In this document: piece by piece, positions 33,125 to 46,366 of the stretch
How the letters are laid out: each line of letters begins with the position of its first letter
Numbering within the stretch: position 1 is the first letter of the stretch
NCBI GenBank assembly: GCA_037447655.1
Contig: JBBHKE010000083.1
Span: forward strand, 205,961 to 269,960
From: Zygnema cylindricum
Taxonomy: Eukaryota > Streptophyta > Zygnematophyceae > Zygnematales > Zygnemataceae
Direction: 5' to 3'
DNA length: 64,000 nt
Program-made: the position numbers and the translations under genes
Notes under the pieces: model-generated
Databases searched by the model: none
What the model was told of the DNA's origin: nothing
The model's input: the letters and a program-made list of their open reading frames with translations, nothing else

Positions 33125-35830
33125 TTTTATCAAATAGTTTCAGCTTTTCCCCTATCTCTTGGTTGCGGATCTATCTCCATCAAGTCTCCCGTCTCTAAAT
33201 GAGTGAGGATCCACAGATGGTTCCTCGTCGGTCTGATTTGCACCTGCAAGATTATCATCTTCTTAAAATCCTTGATAGCTAGGAAGATAAAAGTCCTCGG
33301 TAAGATTACCACCTTCTTAAAAACCTGGATAGCTAGGAAGCTCAAAGTCAGCAGAGTTTTCTAATTCAAATCTGATACTGAGTTGTATTTTTCAAGGGAT
33401 CTACAGATTTCCCTTCATCCATAACTACCATGTGCTTAACTAGAAATATATCTTATCTTATAAGATCATAAACTCTGTACCCTTTTACATCTTCATCATG
33501 TACCCATTTACATCTTCATCATATCCTAGCAGGTATCCTGATTTTCCTTTTAGATCTAGCTTCCAATATGACGGATTTGTACTTAGACTAAATACTTGAC
33601 TAGCGAAACCTTTAAGTGTGATACATCTGGTATATTACCAATCCATTTCTCATAAGGTGTTTCTCCTTTGACTGTCAAAGTAAGAACTCTATTCTTGAGG
33701 TAGTTTGCACAGTTCATTGCCTCACCCCAAAACCTTTTTCCAATCTTCTTATCTGATAGCATACTCCTGGCACTATCACATATTGTCTTATTCAACCTTT
33801 CGGCTACACCATTTTGCTCCGGATTTTCAAGAACTGTCGTTTGATGCTATACTCCCTCTTCTCTCCAAAAATCCTCAAACTAGTTGGCGATATATTCTCC
33901 ACGTTATCATTTCTTACTCTTTTGATTGGGGTTCCATAAGGTTTCTCACTCCATGCCCTATACTCCTTAAAATAATTTGGAGCCTCAGATTTAGCCCTGA
34001 GAAAATACACTCTCGAATACCGAGACCAGTCGTCAGTGATGGTCATCATATACCTTTTACCTCTACATGAAGGCACTTTTGCCGGTCCCCAGATGTCTGT
34101 GTGTACCAAATCTAGGATCTTTTCTCCTTTATAAGTGGTTGTTTTTGGGAAGGGTAACTTGTGGGACTTACCTTGAGCACTCTCACTAAGTCGTTCAAGT
34201 TCTCACTTTCCCAAAGATGAATTCCTTCCACTACTCCCATTATTTTCATTTCTTTTAACTTGTCTAAATGGAAATGTCCAAGTCTCTTATGCCATAACAT
34301 TATATCATGATCACCAATATAATAAAGTTTCTTTATAATCAGACAAAACATCCGTTGGCTACCCTTTTTAGCTGTGAAATAAACTTCTTCCTCAAAGCTA
34401 GCAGTAAAGGTTCATTTCCTAGTGCTAGTTTTAAGACCCTTATCATCTAACACACATTTTGAGATGAGGTTTTTGTTCAACTCGGGAATAAACAACACAT
34501 CAGAGAATGTAACTATGGATGTCTTTCCTTCGACTAGTACTTTCAGATAAACCGATCCAACCAAAGTAGTAGTGATTACCCTCCCATCCCCATACTCTAT
34601 CTCTACCGTGAGAATCTTTCTCATTTTTGTGAACATGTGTTTACCTTTACACATGTGTATGGAAGCACTTGAGTCCACAATCCAACCTGCTTCACCTGTC
34701 AAACCTCCAAAGGCACATTTTTGTTTTTGTGGAATAAAGGCACATTTCTGTTTTTGTGGAATTTCGACCTCTGTCTTCATCTCCATCTTTTCATCCAACA
34801 CAAGCTCATCATCTTCGTCCTCGAATTCTGCCTCATGTACCTGCGTCACAAGTGCATTTTTTTCCCTTTCGAAGGTCCATTGATCTGCCCCTCCATTAGT
34901 TGAAGCTCAGTTAGCTTCAAATACTCCACCGTATAGTGCATTCGTTTCTTACAAAAATGGCAAAGCCCCTTGGAAACCCTCGGTTTGGACTCATCGGACT
35001 GATTTTTTTGTCCATCTCCTCCATAGTTTCCGAAGGGTTTTCTTTCCTTTTTCCTCCAATAGGTACCAGTTGCCAAGGCTTTGCCACTCTTTCCTCCCCT
35101 TTGAATCTCAATCGTATTCTGTTAGACGAGGATCATCCCCACCACAAAATTCCACGTCCACTTGGAGTCTGGTAGATCTTGTATACGATTGACTATATTA
35201 TTATACTCATCGGGTAACTTCATGAGTAAGCAGTTAACCTTCAGTTTCTACATTTTGTGCACTCTCTAACTCCATAAAGAGTGTTGCAAGCTCATTATAG
35301 AAATCTAGCATTTTCCCTCTATTGTGAACATATGCATTTATTTTCTGATCCACTTAGTGCTGTTGGTGTTATATCGTACAACTTCTGTACGTATCCATGA
35401 GTGCCTCCCATAGATAGGATGCCCTTTGTAATTGCAAGTGAGGAGATGCAAGTCCTTGAGTGAGGTGATGGAGAATGAAATGTTTTGCCGCCGTATTATT
35501 ATACTCCCAGAAATCAATATCATTCTCCTCGTTTCTCCAACCGGAGACATGAATGACGAACCGGTTGCTATTGGTGTTGTTTTTTCCTTTTCCTTCCCTA
35601 TTTCTATCACTTCCCCCTCCTTTATCTCCTCCGGTGGAGCTAGATGTGCATCCCTGGTAAATCTGCTCCCTCCAAACCTTGGAGGAATTCGTAGACTAAA
35701 TGGACGCCTTACTCGTCTACTCACTATCCCCCAAAACCTTTTCTCACAGAGAGCTCTTATCATCATACTCTCCCAATTTATGAAACCAGTTCTTATAAAG
35801 ATGGGCACCCTAGAGTGTGGGCCTATAACC
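33125..35830 (-). pseudogene. Element F: truncated Ty1/copia gag-pol
   Basis: Minus-strand remains in order: gag from about 35,830 (GPHSRVPIF... motif; the usual start ATGGAGG is TTAGAGG here); a zinc knuckle whose last Cys is Tyr (about 34,990-34,940); protease with DSSA in place of DSGA (about 34,675); the WHKRLGH pre-integrase motif (about 34,295); integrase VHTDIWGP (about 34,105) and NDN in place of SDN; then the integrase tail to about 33,590. Sequence stops before reverse transcriptase. Multiple stops and shifts. Related to D and C more than to A in wording. Confidence 0.82.
35815..35830 (-). promoter_or_regulatory. Primer-binding site of element F
   Basis: Minus strand reads GGTTATAGGCCCACAC, one change from the GGTTATGGGCCCACC of the intact element. 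It is complementary to the initiator tRNA-Met anticodon arm. Confidence 0.6.
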
Positions 35831-36681
35831 TTCAATTGTGAGACCTCTAAAGGTCCTCAAAGTAGGTAGCTTGCACTAAGCCTCTAGGATAGCCTTGATC
35901 CCCTTGTGTTTGATCTAGACTGACTCTCACGCTGACACAGAACAGATTGAACCAGCTCCACCGAAGTGAAGATAAGACTCCCGTGAGCCCAGTACAAAAA
36001 AAATAAAGTAATTTGTTCCCATGAGTAGTACGTTATAGATGGTCAAAGATGACCTTTGATTCAAATGCACTATGGGAGAGAGGCGACTACCTAAGTTTTG
36101 CACAAGTTCTAAACCCCTCTCTAAACCCTATTATAGTAGTGTACGACATTAATTATCTGAATGTGCAATATAGAAAGGTACTGTTGCAGGAGTACTTTCT
36201 GTATGGCCATTGTACGGCATGGCCAAGAAGTTGACGCGAGTAACAACGAGACTTGTTTCGATGCTCTCCACAGATGTTGCTAATCAATGAGACAATGCCA
36301 TGTGTCACCTAGTGTGGCTGTGACCAAAAACCGTCACAACGGCCATTTCGCGATGTAAGCTCCCAGTATGACCTTCTGATCCAGTCCAACTTTTAATACT
36401 AGCCGTTGAAACAAATGTCCGGTACATTTGTTTCTTGTAGTACCTTGGTTCTCACTATAAATACAACTAAGTCTATGCAATAAAGTCTGCTCGCTCAATT
36501 AAATGGAATTCTCTTTAAGTATTTATCACACCCTTTATATCTCAACATAGTTCCTAGCACAGTCCCTAGACTATAAGACAAACGCTAACGGCTACCGGCT
36601 ACTCCAACGGACAATAGGTACTAGGATCAAATATTGGGTCCGTCTAGTCATTTTGGTAATTCTATCTTGGATTGCTCCCTA
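35831..36681 (-). mobile_element. Element F 5' LTR, inner part
   Basis: LTR sequence running from the PBS of F upward. It contains the paired AGAAAGGTAC / GTACTTTCT hairpin (about 36,174-36,205), a palindrome with 11-bp arms GAAACAAATGT / ACATTTGTTTC (36,408-36,434) and a tRNA-like block (about 36,567-36,650). It is cut at 36,681 by element B; the remainder resumes at 62,747 with CCCTG, matching the target duplication CCCTA on this side. Confidence 0.65.
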
Positions 36682-37689
36682 TGTTGAAATTATTAGATTT
36701 ATATGGTATTTTCTAGGTCTAAATAGATCAGTACAATAGGAAAAAAAAAAGGGCTGACAACCTACCTCCACCTCCTCTCTCTACTCACCTTACTTGTTGT
36801 AGTCACTGAGGGATAAGGAGGGTGGTTCAGCCATGGCTGTCCTAGTTCAACAAGCAGTACTAAAGAGTGACTTATGTCACTCTCAACAAAAGGTTGAGTC
36901 CGTTAGGACTCGAACCTCCGACCGGCAGCGCGAGGCGTAGCCGTTACCGCTAACTAGTCTGGCGTAGAAGTTCGTTGAAATACATAGGGTATGATATTTA
37001 TTTAAAATGTGTATTGACCATGAATTCGATTAACGGAATGACGAATGAAAGACCATAAAACCAAGTGATATATAGTGTGAACATTATCTCGCATGAAACA
37101 AATGAATCAGACTTTTTTGTTTCTACGGCTAATATTGAATGTCAATTTGTGATCCGACGGCACAAATCGTTGCCGAAATCGGGGAATGGTAACCTTGGCG
37201 GTTTGTGGACGTGGCGTGACCTGGTAACACGTGGAGGGATAACATTCGGTCGCGGGAATTTCGGAGAACTGAAAGAGAAGTTAAATGTGGACACACGTCC
37301 ACTTAATGGCCTTGCCGTATATAGGTTGTACAAAAAGTACATCGGCCGTAGTACCTTTCTGTACCCTACAGTCATTTGATTGGTTCGTCAGTAGATACGG
37401 GTTGTGAGAGGGATTTAGGACTTAGAGAATTTGGTAAATAGTGACCTCTCTCCTTTAGAGAGTTTTGTATAAACTTGGCATCTTTGCCACTTCATAATTA
37501 ATCGGGTGGTTGGTCGTTTTCAATGATTCTTTTTGCTACACACTCAGGGAAGTCCAAGCTGCACAAGGTTGCACTCAGATTGTCCGTTTGCCTTTTTGAG
37601 GAGCAATGGTTGTGGCTTGAAGTGGATTAGTTAAAAACAATCTAGAGGCTTCCTGAATTCTGTAGTCCAATGGAGGACACAAAATTGCA
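36682..37689 (+). mobile_element. Element B 5' LTR
   Basis: TGTTGAAATTATTAGATTTA ... ACAAAATTGCA, 1,008 bp, matching the LTR at 61,738-62,746. It contains an antisense tRNA-like block with a perfect B-box word GGTTCGAGTCC (minus strand, about 36,905) and the GTAC hairpin (about 37,327-37,365). Left target duplication CCCTA, right CCCTG. Confidence 0.85.
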
Positions 37690-38320
37690 TGTTACGGGCC
37701 CACCCTCTAGGGTGCCCACCTTCAATGGATCAGGGTTCATCTATCGGGAAGCCATGATGATGGGGGCTTTGTGCGAAAAACGATACTGGGGTATCGTCAG
37801 TGGACAAATGAAACGTCCACCTTCGAGAACTCCACCTAGATTTGGAGGAGTAAGGTTTCCTGAAGCAGCTACTGCTTCAGCGGAGGAGGCAGATGATGGG
37901 GACAGCAGTGTGTCCGAAAAGGGGAAAGGGAAGGAGACACCCCTCACTCCTATTGCCACGGCACCAAGAGCGATGACCATGAAGACCGCGGAGAACGATA
38001 CTCAAATGTGGGAAGACGTAAACATGGCTGCTAAGAACTTCATTCTAAGGCACCTCACTCAAACTTTGGCCACCCCTCACCTTCACATTTACAAGGCCGA
38101 GGAGTTGTGGGTGAGTTTGGTGGAGATCTATAGAACTGGTACTATTCAAGAGCTCCAATTGGCTGAGCAAAAACTACTGAGTTACACTTACAAAGGAGGA
38201 AAGATGTTACATTATTGTAATGATCTTTTTTGTTTGTATATGGAGATGGAAAGTGCCAAGTGGACAAGTACAATACAGATGAAACTTAACACTCTTATCA
38301 TGAAGTTACCAGACGAGTAC
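37670..38320 (+). pseudogene. Element B gag, first part
   Basis: Starts with the ATGGAGGACACA that lies inside the LTR end and reads gag of the same type as element A (GPPSRVPTFNGSGFIY, GALCEKRYWGIVSG) through LIMKLPDEY, where a solo LTR interrupts it. The frame resumes at 39,344. The remaining gag-pol is at 58,192 onward. Confidence 0.85.
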
Positions 38321-39338
38321 TGAAATTCTGTGTCCTCCATTGGACTACAGAATACAGGAAGCCTCTAGATATTATTTAACTAACCCACTTAAAGCCACGA
38401 CCACTGCTGCCCAAGAAGGCAAACTGACAATTTGATTGCACCCGTCTGTAGCGTGGACTCCCCTGAGTGCGTAGCAAAAACAATCACTGAAAACGGCCAA
38501 CCAGCCGATAAGTTATGAGGCACTAAAAATGCTAATTTGTACAAACTCTCAAAGGGAGAGGTGACTACCTACCAAAATTTTATAAGTCCTGATTCCTTCT
38601 AATAACTTCTATCTACTGAAGTACAGACCAATCAAATTACTGTACCGTACCAAAAGGTACTACTGCCGGTGTACCTTTTGTACGGCCTATGTACGACAAA
38701 GCTATTAAGTGGACGCGTGTCTGCTTTTTATTTGTCCGTACATTCCTCGGAATTCCTATGACCAAATGTCATCTCTCCACGTGGCTCCAGGTCATGCCAC
38801 GTCACAAAACAGCAAGGTGACCACTCCGGGATTTCGGCGATGACGTGCGCTGTCAGATTCGTAATGAGACGTAATCGTAGCCGTTATAATTACTTGCGAG
38901 ATATTTGTTTCGCTGTTCAAACAAATGCGAGGTATTCATTATGAAATGATGTCGTACTAAAATTGTATCTATGCACGCCGTATCTAGTTTTAGTTAAATG
39001 GATTTCTTACTTCCTAAATGTATATATATCTATCACACTCTATAGCAATTAGCATTGGTCCTAGTCTAGTAGGATAAAGCTGACCGCTATCGGCCAACTT
39101 GATGAACCGCAGGTACCGGGTTCAAATCCCGGGTTCGTCAAGACTATTTTTAGTAACCTACTAAAAATAACTGCCTGTTGAACTAAGGCAGCCATGGATC
39201 AACCACCCTCTCTTTCCTTCAGTGACTACAACAAGTATGGGGGCTAGAGAGAGGAGGTGGAGGCAGGCTGTCTGTCCTTTTTGTTTTTCCTAACATATTA
39301 AACCTAGAAAATACTATAGAAATCTATGAATTTCAACA
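38321..39338 (-). mobile_element. Solo LTR of the element A family
   Basis: 1,018 bp, same family and orientation as the A LTRs (+ strand TGAAATTCTGTGTCC ... AATTTCAACA). Flanked by perfect AGTAC duplications (38,316-38,320 and 39,339-39,343) that lie within B's gag codons. A full copy inserted and then lost its interior by LTR-LTR recombination. Its minus-sense LTR holds an antisense tRNA-like block whose T-arm CCGGG TTCAAAT CCCGG pairs perfectly (39,117-39,133). Confidence 0.92.
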
Positions 39339-39343
39339 AGTAC

Positions 39344-39515
39344 GAGAACATAGTGCACCGAGTACAGGAAATGATTGATATTTCATGGAAGTGGAATACA
39401 CTGGTTCAGATGATACTTGAGCATGAAAACACAATTGAGATTAGGAGAGGAGGAAAAAGTATTCAAGATCTAGTAGCAAGAGGGGACCGATGGGGGAAGG
39501 GTCCGAAGAAACTAT
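39344..39515 (+). pseudogene. Element B gag, second part
   Basis: Resumes B's gag after the solo LTR (YENIVHRVQEM ... RRGGKSIQDL) and runs to GPKKLL, where element C is inserted. The word ACTAT at 39,511-39,515 is the diverged left target duplication of C; ACCCT at 58,192-58,196 is the right one. Confidence 0.8.
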
Positions 39516-39595
39516 TGTAGAAATTGATGGTTCTTTTAGTATTTTCTAGGTCTAAAATGAAATGCAGAAAGAAGCCGAGGCAGTCTGCCTCTAAC
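39516..39595 (+). mobile_element. Element C 5' LTR, first 80 bp
   Basis: TGTAGAAATTGATGGTTCTT... matches the start of C's 3' LTR at 50,707. It breaks where element D begins; C's LTR resumes at 45,717 after a gap of about 335 bp relative to the 3' LTR. Confidence 0.75.
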
Positions 39596-40629
39596 TGTAG
39601 GAATTAAAGCCTATTTTAGTATTTTTTAGGTTGTGTAAAATGCATAAAAGAAGCAGAGGCAATCTGCCTCTAACTCCTCTCTCCAGCTCCCACATTTGTC
39701 GTAGTCACTGAAAGTTGGAGAGGGAGATAGAGCCATGGCCGCCTATAATATCCAGACAGCGACAGACTTTAGATTGGTACATTTACCAAAATACTTGTTG
39801 ACGGACCCAAGATTTGAATCTGGTACCTAGCGTCCGTCAAACTGCTAGTAGCCGGTAGCCTTAACCAATTAGACTTGAATCAAAGTTATACGATATAGGG
39901 TTTGATAAATACATAAATCTGTACACGTAGGCTATTTCATTTAACGGCATATTTCGACATAGAAACAGTTTGTAATGTACGGCGTACAGAATATTCGAAA
40001 CGAATACCGCGCAAATTGTTTCGAAGGCAAAACAAATATCACGCAAGTATTTATGACTACTACGATTGAAACCCGTTTTAATCGGACGACCGCGAAGCAT
40101 GCAGAGATCGTGGAATAGTTTTTAGGTGGTTTGCGGTCGACGTCACATCGAATGACACGTGGCACAACCATATTGGAATACGGCATCCCCAGGGATTTCA
40201 GGATCAAATCCAAAAATGACATGTGTTGACTTATTGGCCATGTCGTACAATGGTCGTACAAAAAGTACACCGCCACCTGTACCTTTCTGTACGATACAGT
40301 ATTGTGATTGGTGCCGTACTTCAATAGATAGAGTTTTAGAGAGAGATACGATTTAAAAAAATTTCATAGATTGGACCCTCTCTCCCAAAGAGCTTCTGTA
40401 CAAAAGGTCAACTTTGACAATTCATAACTTACTGCTCAGGGGAGCAAATTCATAGATACTTTTTGCTATCGACTCAGGGGAGTCTTGCCTTCACAAGGGT
40501 AAAGGTGGTCAAAGTTTTTGTCGTCCAGGGTGGTAGTTATTCTTGCTGAAACACAAAGGGGTCAAGGTTATCCTAGAGGCTTCGGTTGAGTTACCTACTC
40601 TGAGGACGTATGGAGGTCTCAGAGTTACA
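39596..40629 (+). mobile_element. Element D 5' LTR
   Basis: TGTAGGAATTAAAGCC ... CAGAGTTACA, 1,034 bp, partner of 44,682-45,716. Carries the antisense tRNA-like block (about 39,805-39,890) and the GTACAAAAAGTAC / GTACCTTTCTGTAC hairpin (about 40,256-40,293). Confidence 0.85.
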
Positions 40630-43600
40630 CGTTATGGGCCCACCATCTAGGGTGCCCATATTCAATGGAGCTGGCTTCATATACTGGGAAAGTATGATGA
40701 GAGGAGCTCTATTTGAGAAACGTTTTTGGGGAATATTGAGTGGACGGGTGAGGCGTCCATCAAGTCTTGGGATACCTCCAGGGTTTACTAGAGGCAGATT
40801 CACTAGAGATGCAGATCCATGTTCAACAGAGGAGACAATGGAAGGGAAGGTGGTGGACAAAGGAAAGGAGAAAGAGACGGTCACACCAATAGCAACTGGT
40901 TCAGCATTGATGTCACCCATTCCGAGGAACGAGGAGAATGATACTGATACTTGGGACTACAACAATATGGCGGCTAAGAACTTCATCCTCCGCCATATAA
41001 CTGAAGGGCTTGCATCTCCCCATTTGCAGTTTGAGAGGGCATCCGATCTTTGGGTGGCTCTCATAGAGATTTCCCAAAGTGGTACGATTCAGCAACAACA
41101 GTTGGCTGATCAGAAAATTAAGGAGTATGTATACAAAGGGGGGAAGATGTTGGACTTTTGCAATGAGCTTGCTACACTTTTTATGGAATTAAAGCGAGTT
41201 GGAAAAGTATTTAGTGAAATGGAAAAGGTTAACTGTTTACTTATGAAGTTACCCGATGAGTTCGAGAACATAATCAACCGTGTGCAGGACATGGCAGACT
41301 CAAGGTGGATTTCGAATTCAATCGTCAAGAATGATTCTTGTTTGGGAGAATATGATTCAGATACGAAGGGGAGGAAATATTCGGCAAGCTTTCGCAACTG
41401 GGACCAATTGGAGGAACAATGATTCCAGGAAACAGGTTGGAAATTATCGAGGGGAGGGGCAAAAAAATCAGACCGAGGAGTTCGGACCAATGACTCCTAA
41501 GGGTTTGTGCCATTTTTGTAAGAAACCCGAACACTATATGGCTGAATGCACTAAGTTAACCGAGCTGCGGCAAAAGAAGGGTAGACCGGTGGACCCCCGA
41601 GAGGAAAGAAAAAAACACTTGTGACATTGGTACATGAGGCAGAATCCGAGGACGAGGACGATGAACTTCTATTGGATGAGGAGTTGAAAGCGAAAAACGA
41701 GGTCCAAATTCCACGAAAGCAGAAATGTGCTTTCGGTGGATAGAAGGGTGAAGCAGGATGGATTGTAGACTCATGTGCATCCATGCACATGTGTAAAGAT
41801 AAACACTTGTTCACTAAAATAAGAAAGTTTCCCACCGTAGAGATAGAGTACAAGGATGGGAGGATAGTCACTACTACTCTTGTAGGATCGGTAGATCTAA
41901 AAGTGTTAGTAGAAGGAAAGACATCCATAGTTACATTCTACGATGTATTGTTTATTCCGGAGCTGAACAAAAACCTCATCTCTACGTGTGTATTAGATGA
42001 TAAGGGTTTTGATACTAGCATTAGGAAAGGAGTCTTTACTGCTAGTTTTGAGGAGGAAGTTTATTTTACTGCTGGGGCCAGCTAGAGTGCCATCACCCAG
42101 GGGGAAGAGATTTATCATGACTATCACTGATGATTAGTCTCGGTATTCCAGGGTGTATTTTTTGAAAAATAAGTCAAAGGCTCAGGAATGTTTTAAACAA
42201 TATAAAGCAGGGAGTGAAAAACTCCATGAAATCTCAATCAAGAGAGTAAGGAGCGACAATGGTGGAGAGTATACCTCTTACCAGTTTGAGAATTTTCTGA
42301 GAGAAGATGGAGTGCAACACCAAAAGACAGTTCTCGAAAATCTTGAGCAGAATGGTGTAGTTGAAAGATTAAATAGAATACTGAGTGATAGTGCTAGGAG
42401 TATGATGTCAGATAAGAAGATAGGAACGAAGTTTTGGGCCAAAGCAATGAACTGTGCAAATTATCTCAATAATAGAGTTCTTACTTCAGCAGTAAAAGGC
42501 CAAACACCTTATGAGAGATGGACAGGCCGAAAACCAGATATTTCACACTTAAAGGTTTGCGGTAGTCAAGTGTTCAATTTAGACACAGATCGGTCAAACT
42601 TAAAGTTAGATCCAAAAAGAAAACCACGATATCTACTAGGATATGATGAAGATGTAAAAGGATATAGAGTCTATAATCTCAAAAGAGAGGATATTATCAT
42701 AGTGAAGCATCTAGTGGTTATAGATGAAGGAAAATCTATAGATCCTTTTAAGCATACACAGACAGGCAGAATCATATTTGAGTCAGAAAAATTCTGATGA
42801 CTTTGAGCTTCCTAACTATCCACGATTTCAAGAAGATGATGATCTTGCAAGCACATATCAAATTGAGAAGGACCCAAATCTGAAACCCCTGGTATTAACT
42901 CCAACCGAAGCGGAAGACGTGGTGGAAATCGACCCCGAAGCAAGGGATAGGGGACAAGTAGAAATTGTTAAGAAGAATTCAAGAGAGCCATCTATTCCAG
43001 CAACCGAGTTTGAGAGAGGGAGAAAAAGCAACAAAAGACTGCAAGAGAGGCAAGTCAACAATAGGTTAACCAAACTATCTCAGCCCGATGAACCTCAAAC
43101 TTACAATAGGGCAATGACTTGTCCTGAGAGAAACGGGTGGAAGACAGCCATTAATGAGGAGATGGCCTCAATTATGGTTACCGATACATGGGAATTGATG
43201 CATTGTCCCCCGGACAGGAAGCTAATTGGGTGTAAGTGGGTATTTAAGTTGAAACTCAACCCGGATAATACCATTGAGCGCTACAAGGCTCGGTTAGTGG
43301 CGAAGGGATTTACCTAGAAAGAGAGAATTGACTACGAGGAGACTTTTGCTCCGGTCGTCAAGTTTCCTTCGGTTCGGATACTTCTCAGTATAGCAGCAGC
43401 AGAAGATATGGAAGTGCATCAGATGGACATCGAGACGGCCTTCCTAGATAAAGAGTTGGAAGAGGAATTTTTTATTCGACAACCCAAAGGATTTGTGGAG
43501 CAAGGGGAGGAAAGCAAGGTATGTCGATTGATCAAATCTTTGTATATGCTGAAATAAGCTCCTTAGCAATGGAAAAAGAAGCTTGATGAGTTTCTTAGAG

Positions 43601-44668
43601 GTTTGGGATATATTCAGATCAGCTCAGATCACTCAATTTATTTGTTTGAGGATGAGGAAGGAATTAGTTTTATTGCAATTTATGTTGATGATTTGCTTGT
43701 TTTAAGTAAATCTATGGATATAATAAATAAATGATCTAAAAGGAAGATTTGAGATAAAGGATATGGGAGAAGCAAGATATATTTTGGGAATTCAGGTAGA
43801 GAGAGACAGAGATAGGAAAATAATAAGATTAACTCAAAATGAGGCCATTGGAAATATGTTAGAAAAATTCCAAATGGACAAGGCTAATAGTTGTACCACT
43901 TCTATGGAATTAAAGAAGGGAAGTGAGAGGAGTGTGGAAGATGGAGTTATAATCCTAGATGATGAGGTAAGCCCAGAAGAGAAAATATTTATGTAGACCG
44001 TCCCTTATAGACAAGTAGTGGGCAACCTAATATATTTCATGAATTGTACCTGTCAGAACATAGCCGCAGCTGTAGGAGTACTAAGTAGGAGTCCGAATGC
44101 TCCCACTAAGAAAGATTGGGAGGCAGCTAAGAGAGTCCTTAGATATCTCATAGGAACTAGGGATCTATGGTTGCATTTGGGTGGGAAAAATACTGACATC
44201 ACCACTTGGAGTGATGCCAGCAATGGGGATGCTCCTATGAGGAGATGCACATCTGGATATGTATTGTATGTGGGTGATGGAGCTTGTTGCTGAAGCAGCA
44301 AGCAACAAAAGGTCATTGCCCAATCCACCATGGAGGATGAGTACATGGCTTCTGGCTCTGTTGTAAAAGAACTAATGTGGGTCAAGTCTTTGCTTGGTGA
44401 TCTTGGTCATCTTAAGAGTGGTGTCGAAAAAGTGTTTTGTGATAATCATGCTGCCATTGCCATTTCTGCCAATCATAAACATCACTTTAAAGCCAAACAC
44501 ATGGACATTAGACTTAGCTTTGTTAAAGAGAAAGTAGAAAACAAAATAATCAGTTTTGAGTATAAACCAAATAGTGAAATGGTAGCAGATATGATGACCA
44601 AACCTGTACTTTCTCCTAAAGTAATTTTCTGCCGAGAGAATTGTGGTCTTAAAATAAAGAGTGACTAG
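40610..44668 (+). pseudogene. Element D gag-pol, broken
   Basis: Gag starts at ATGGAGGTCTCA inside the LTR and is open to 41,422, then shifts. In order: an intact zinc knuckle CHFCKKPEHYMAEC (about 41,507); protease with DSCA in place of DSGA (about 41,770); a deletion at about 42,080 that removes the pre-integrase domain and the first integrase Asp; integrase SDNGGEY and the catalytic Glu region (42,153-42,797); reverse transcriptase with YVDDLL (about 43,681) and several stops; RNase H to the stop at 44,668. PBS GTTATGGGCCCACC at 40,631-40,644. Internally deleted and unable to move alone. Confidence 0.88.
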
Positions 44669-44681
44669 AAAATAATGAGAG

Positions 44682-45716
44682 TGTAGAAATTAAAGGCTAT
44701 TTTTGTATTTTCTAGGTTGTGTAAAATGCAGAAAAGAAGTAGAGGTAGTCTGCCTCTAACTCCTCTCTCCAGCTCCCACACTTGTCGCAGTCACTGAAAG
44801 TTGGAGAGAGAGATAGAGCCATGGCCGCCTATGCTATCCAGACGGGGACAAACTTTAGATTGGTAGATTTACCAAAATAGTTATTGACGAACCAAAGATT
44901 TGAACCTGATGTATACCGTCCGTCAAACTGCTTGTAGCCGGTAGCCTTAACCAATTATACTAGAATCAATGTTATACCATACAGGCTTTGATAAATAGAT
45001 AAATCTGTACAAGTAGGCTATTATATTAAACGCGATATTTGGATATAGAAACAGTTTGTAATGTACGGCGTATGGAATATTCGAAACGGATACCGCGCAA
45101 TTTGTTTCGAAGGTGAAACAAATATCGCGCAAGTATTTATGACGGCTACGATTGAAATCCGTTTTAATCAGACGGCCGCGAAGCATGCCGAGATCGTGGA
45201 ATAGTTTTCCGGCGGTTTGCGATCAACTTCACATCGAATGACACGTGGCACAACCATATTGGAATACGGCATCTCTAGGGATTTGAAGATCGAATCCAAA
45301 AATGACATGTGTCGACTTATTGGCCATGTCGTACAATGGCCATACAGAAAGTACAGCGGCACCTGTACCTTTCTGTACGATACAGTATTATGATTGGTGC
45401 CGTACTTCATTATATAGAGTTTTAGAGAGAGATATGACTTAGAAAAATTTCATTGATTGGAAACCTCTCTCCCTCAGAGCTTCTGTACAAAAGGTCAACT
45501 TTGAACCTTCATAACTTACTACTCAGGGGAGTAAATTGAGAGATACTTTTTGCTATCGACTCAGGGGAGTCTTCTGTTCACAGGGGTAAAGGTGGTCAAA
45601 GTTTTAGTGTGCCAACGTGGTAGTTATTCTTGCTGAAACACAAAGGTGTTAGGGTTATCCTAGAAGCTTCGTGTGAGTTACCTACTCTGACGACCTATCG
45701 AGGTCTCAGAGTTACA
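44682..45716 (+). mobile_element. Element D 3' LTR
   Basis: TGTAGAAATTAAAGGC ... CAGAGTTACA, 1,035 bp, after the polypurine tract AAAATAATGAGAG. It differs visibly from the 5' copy at many sites, so D is older than A. Flanks of D (CTAAC and GGTTA) do not form a target duplication. Confidence 0.85.
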
Positions 45717-46366
45717 GGTTATAGTACGGATAAGAATCGAGTACCGTGTATTTGTTTCTTTAAACGAAACAAATACCGTGCAAGTATTTATGAAGGCTAC
45801 CTTTGAAATTTGCATTCAATCGGACGGCCGCGAAGAATGCTAATTTCGCAGAAGAGAATCTCGGCGGTTTGTGGTCATCGCCACATCGGATGACACGTGG
45901 CACAATTACATTTGATCGCGGCATCAGCGGGGATTACACACCAATTGTGGGTATGACAAATGTTGACATTTAGGCCATGTCGTACAATATTCGTACAGAA
46001 AGTACAACGACAATTGTACTTTTGTGTACGACAGTGTAATATGATTGGTGCTGTACATCAGTAGATAGATTTTTAGAGAGAGATAGGACTAAGAAAAATT
46101 TGGTAGATAGGACCCTCTCTCCCAAAGAGCTTCAATACAAAAGGTCAACTCTCACCCTCAATAACTTACTGCTCAAGGGAGCAAATTCAAAGATTTTTTT
46201 TGCTATCAACTCAGGGGAGTCTTGCCTTCACAAGGGTAAATGTGGTCAAAGTTTTTGTCAGCCAGGGATGTATTTATTATTGCTGAAACACAAACGGGTC
46301 AGGGTTATCGTAGAGTCTTCTTGCAAGCTGTCCATTCTGAGGATCTATGGAGGTCTCAGAGCTGCA
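45717..46366 (+). mobile_element. Element C 5' LTR, remainder
   Basis: Picks up the C LTR at the position equivalent to about 51,122 in the 3' copy (ATAGTACGGATAAGAA) and runs to GAGCTGCA. Includes the palindrome-like TTTGTTTC TTTAAAC GAAACAAA and the GTACAGAAAGTAC hairpin (about 45,993). Confidence 0.75.

Noticed and set aside
36896-36980. Possible tRNA gene (good B box GGTTCGAGTCC on the minus strand)
   Set aside because: The acceptor stem and two T-stem pairs cannot form, and the block lies inside an LTR with homologues in other LTRs. Treated as a tRNA-like module.
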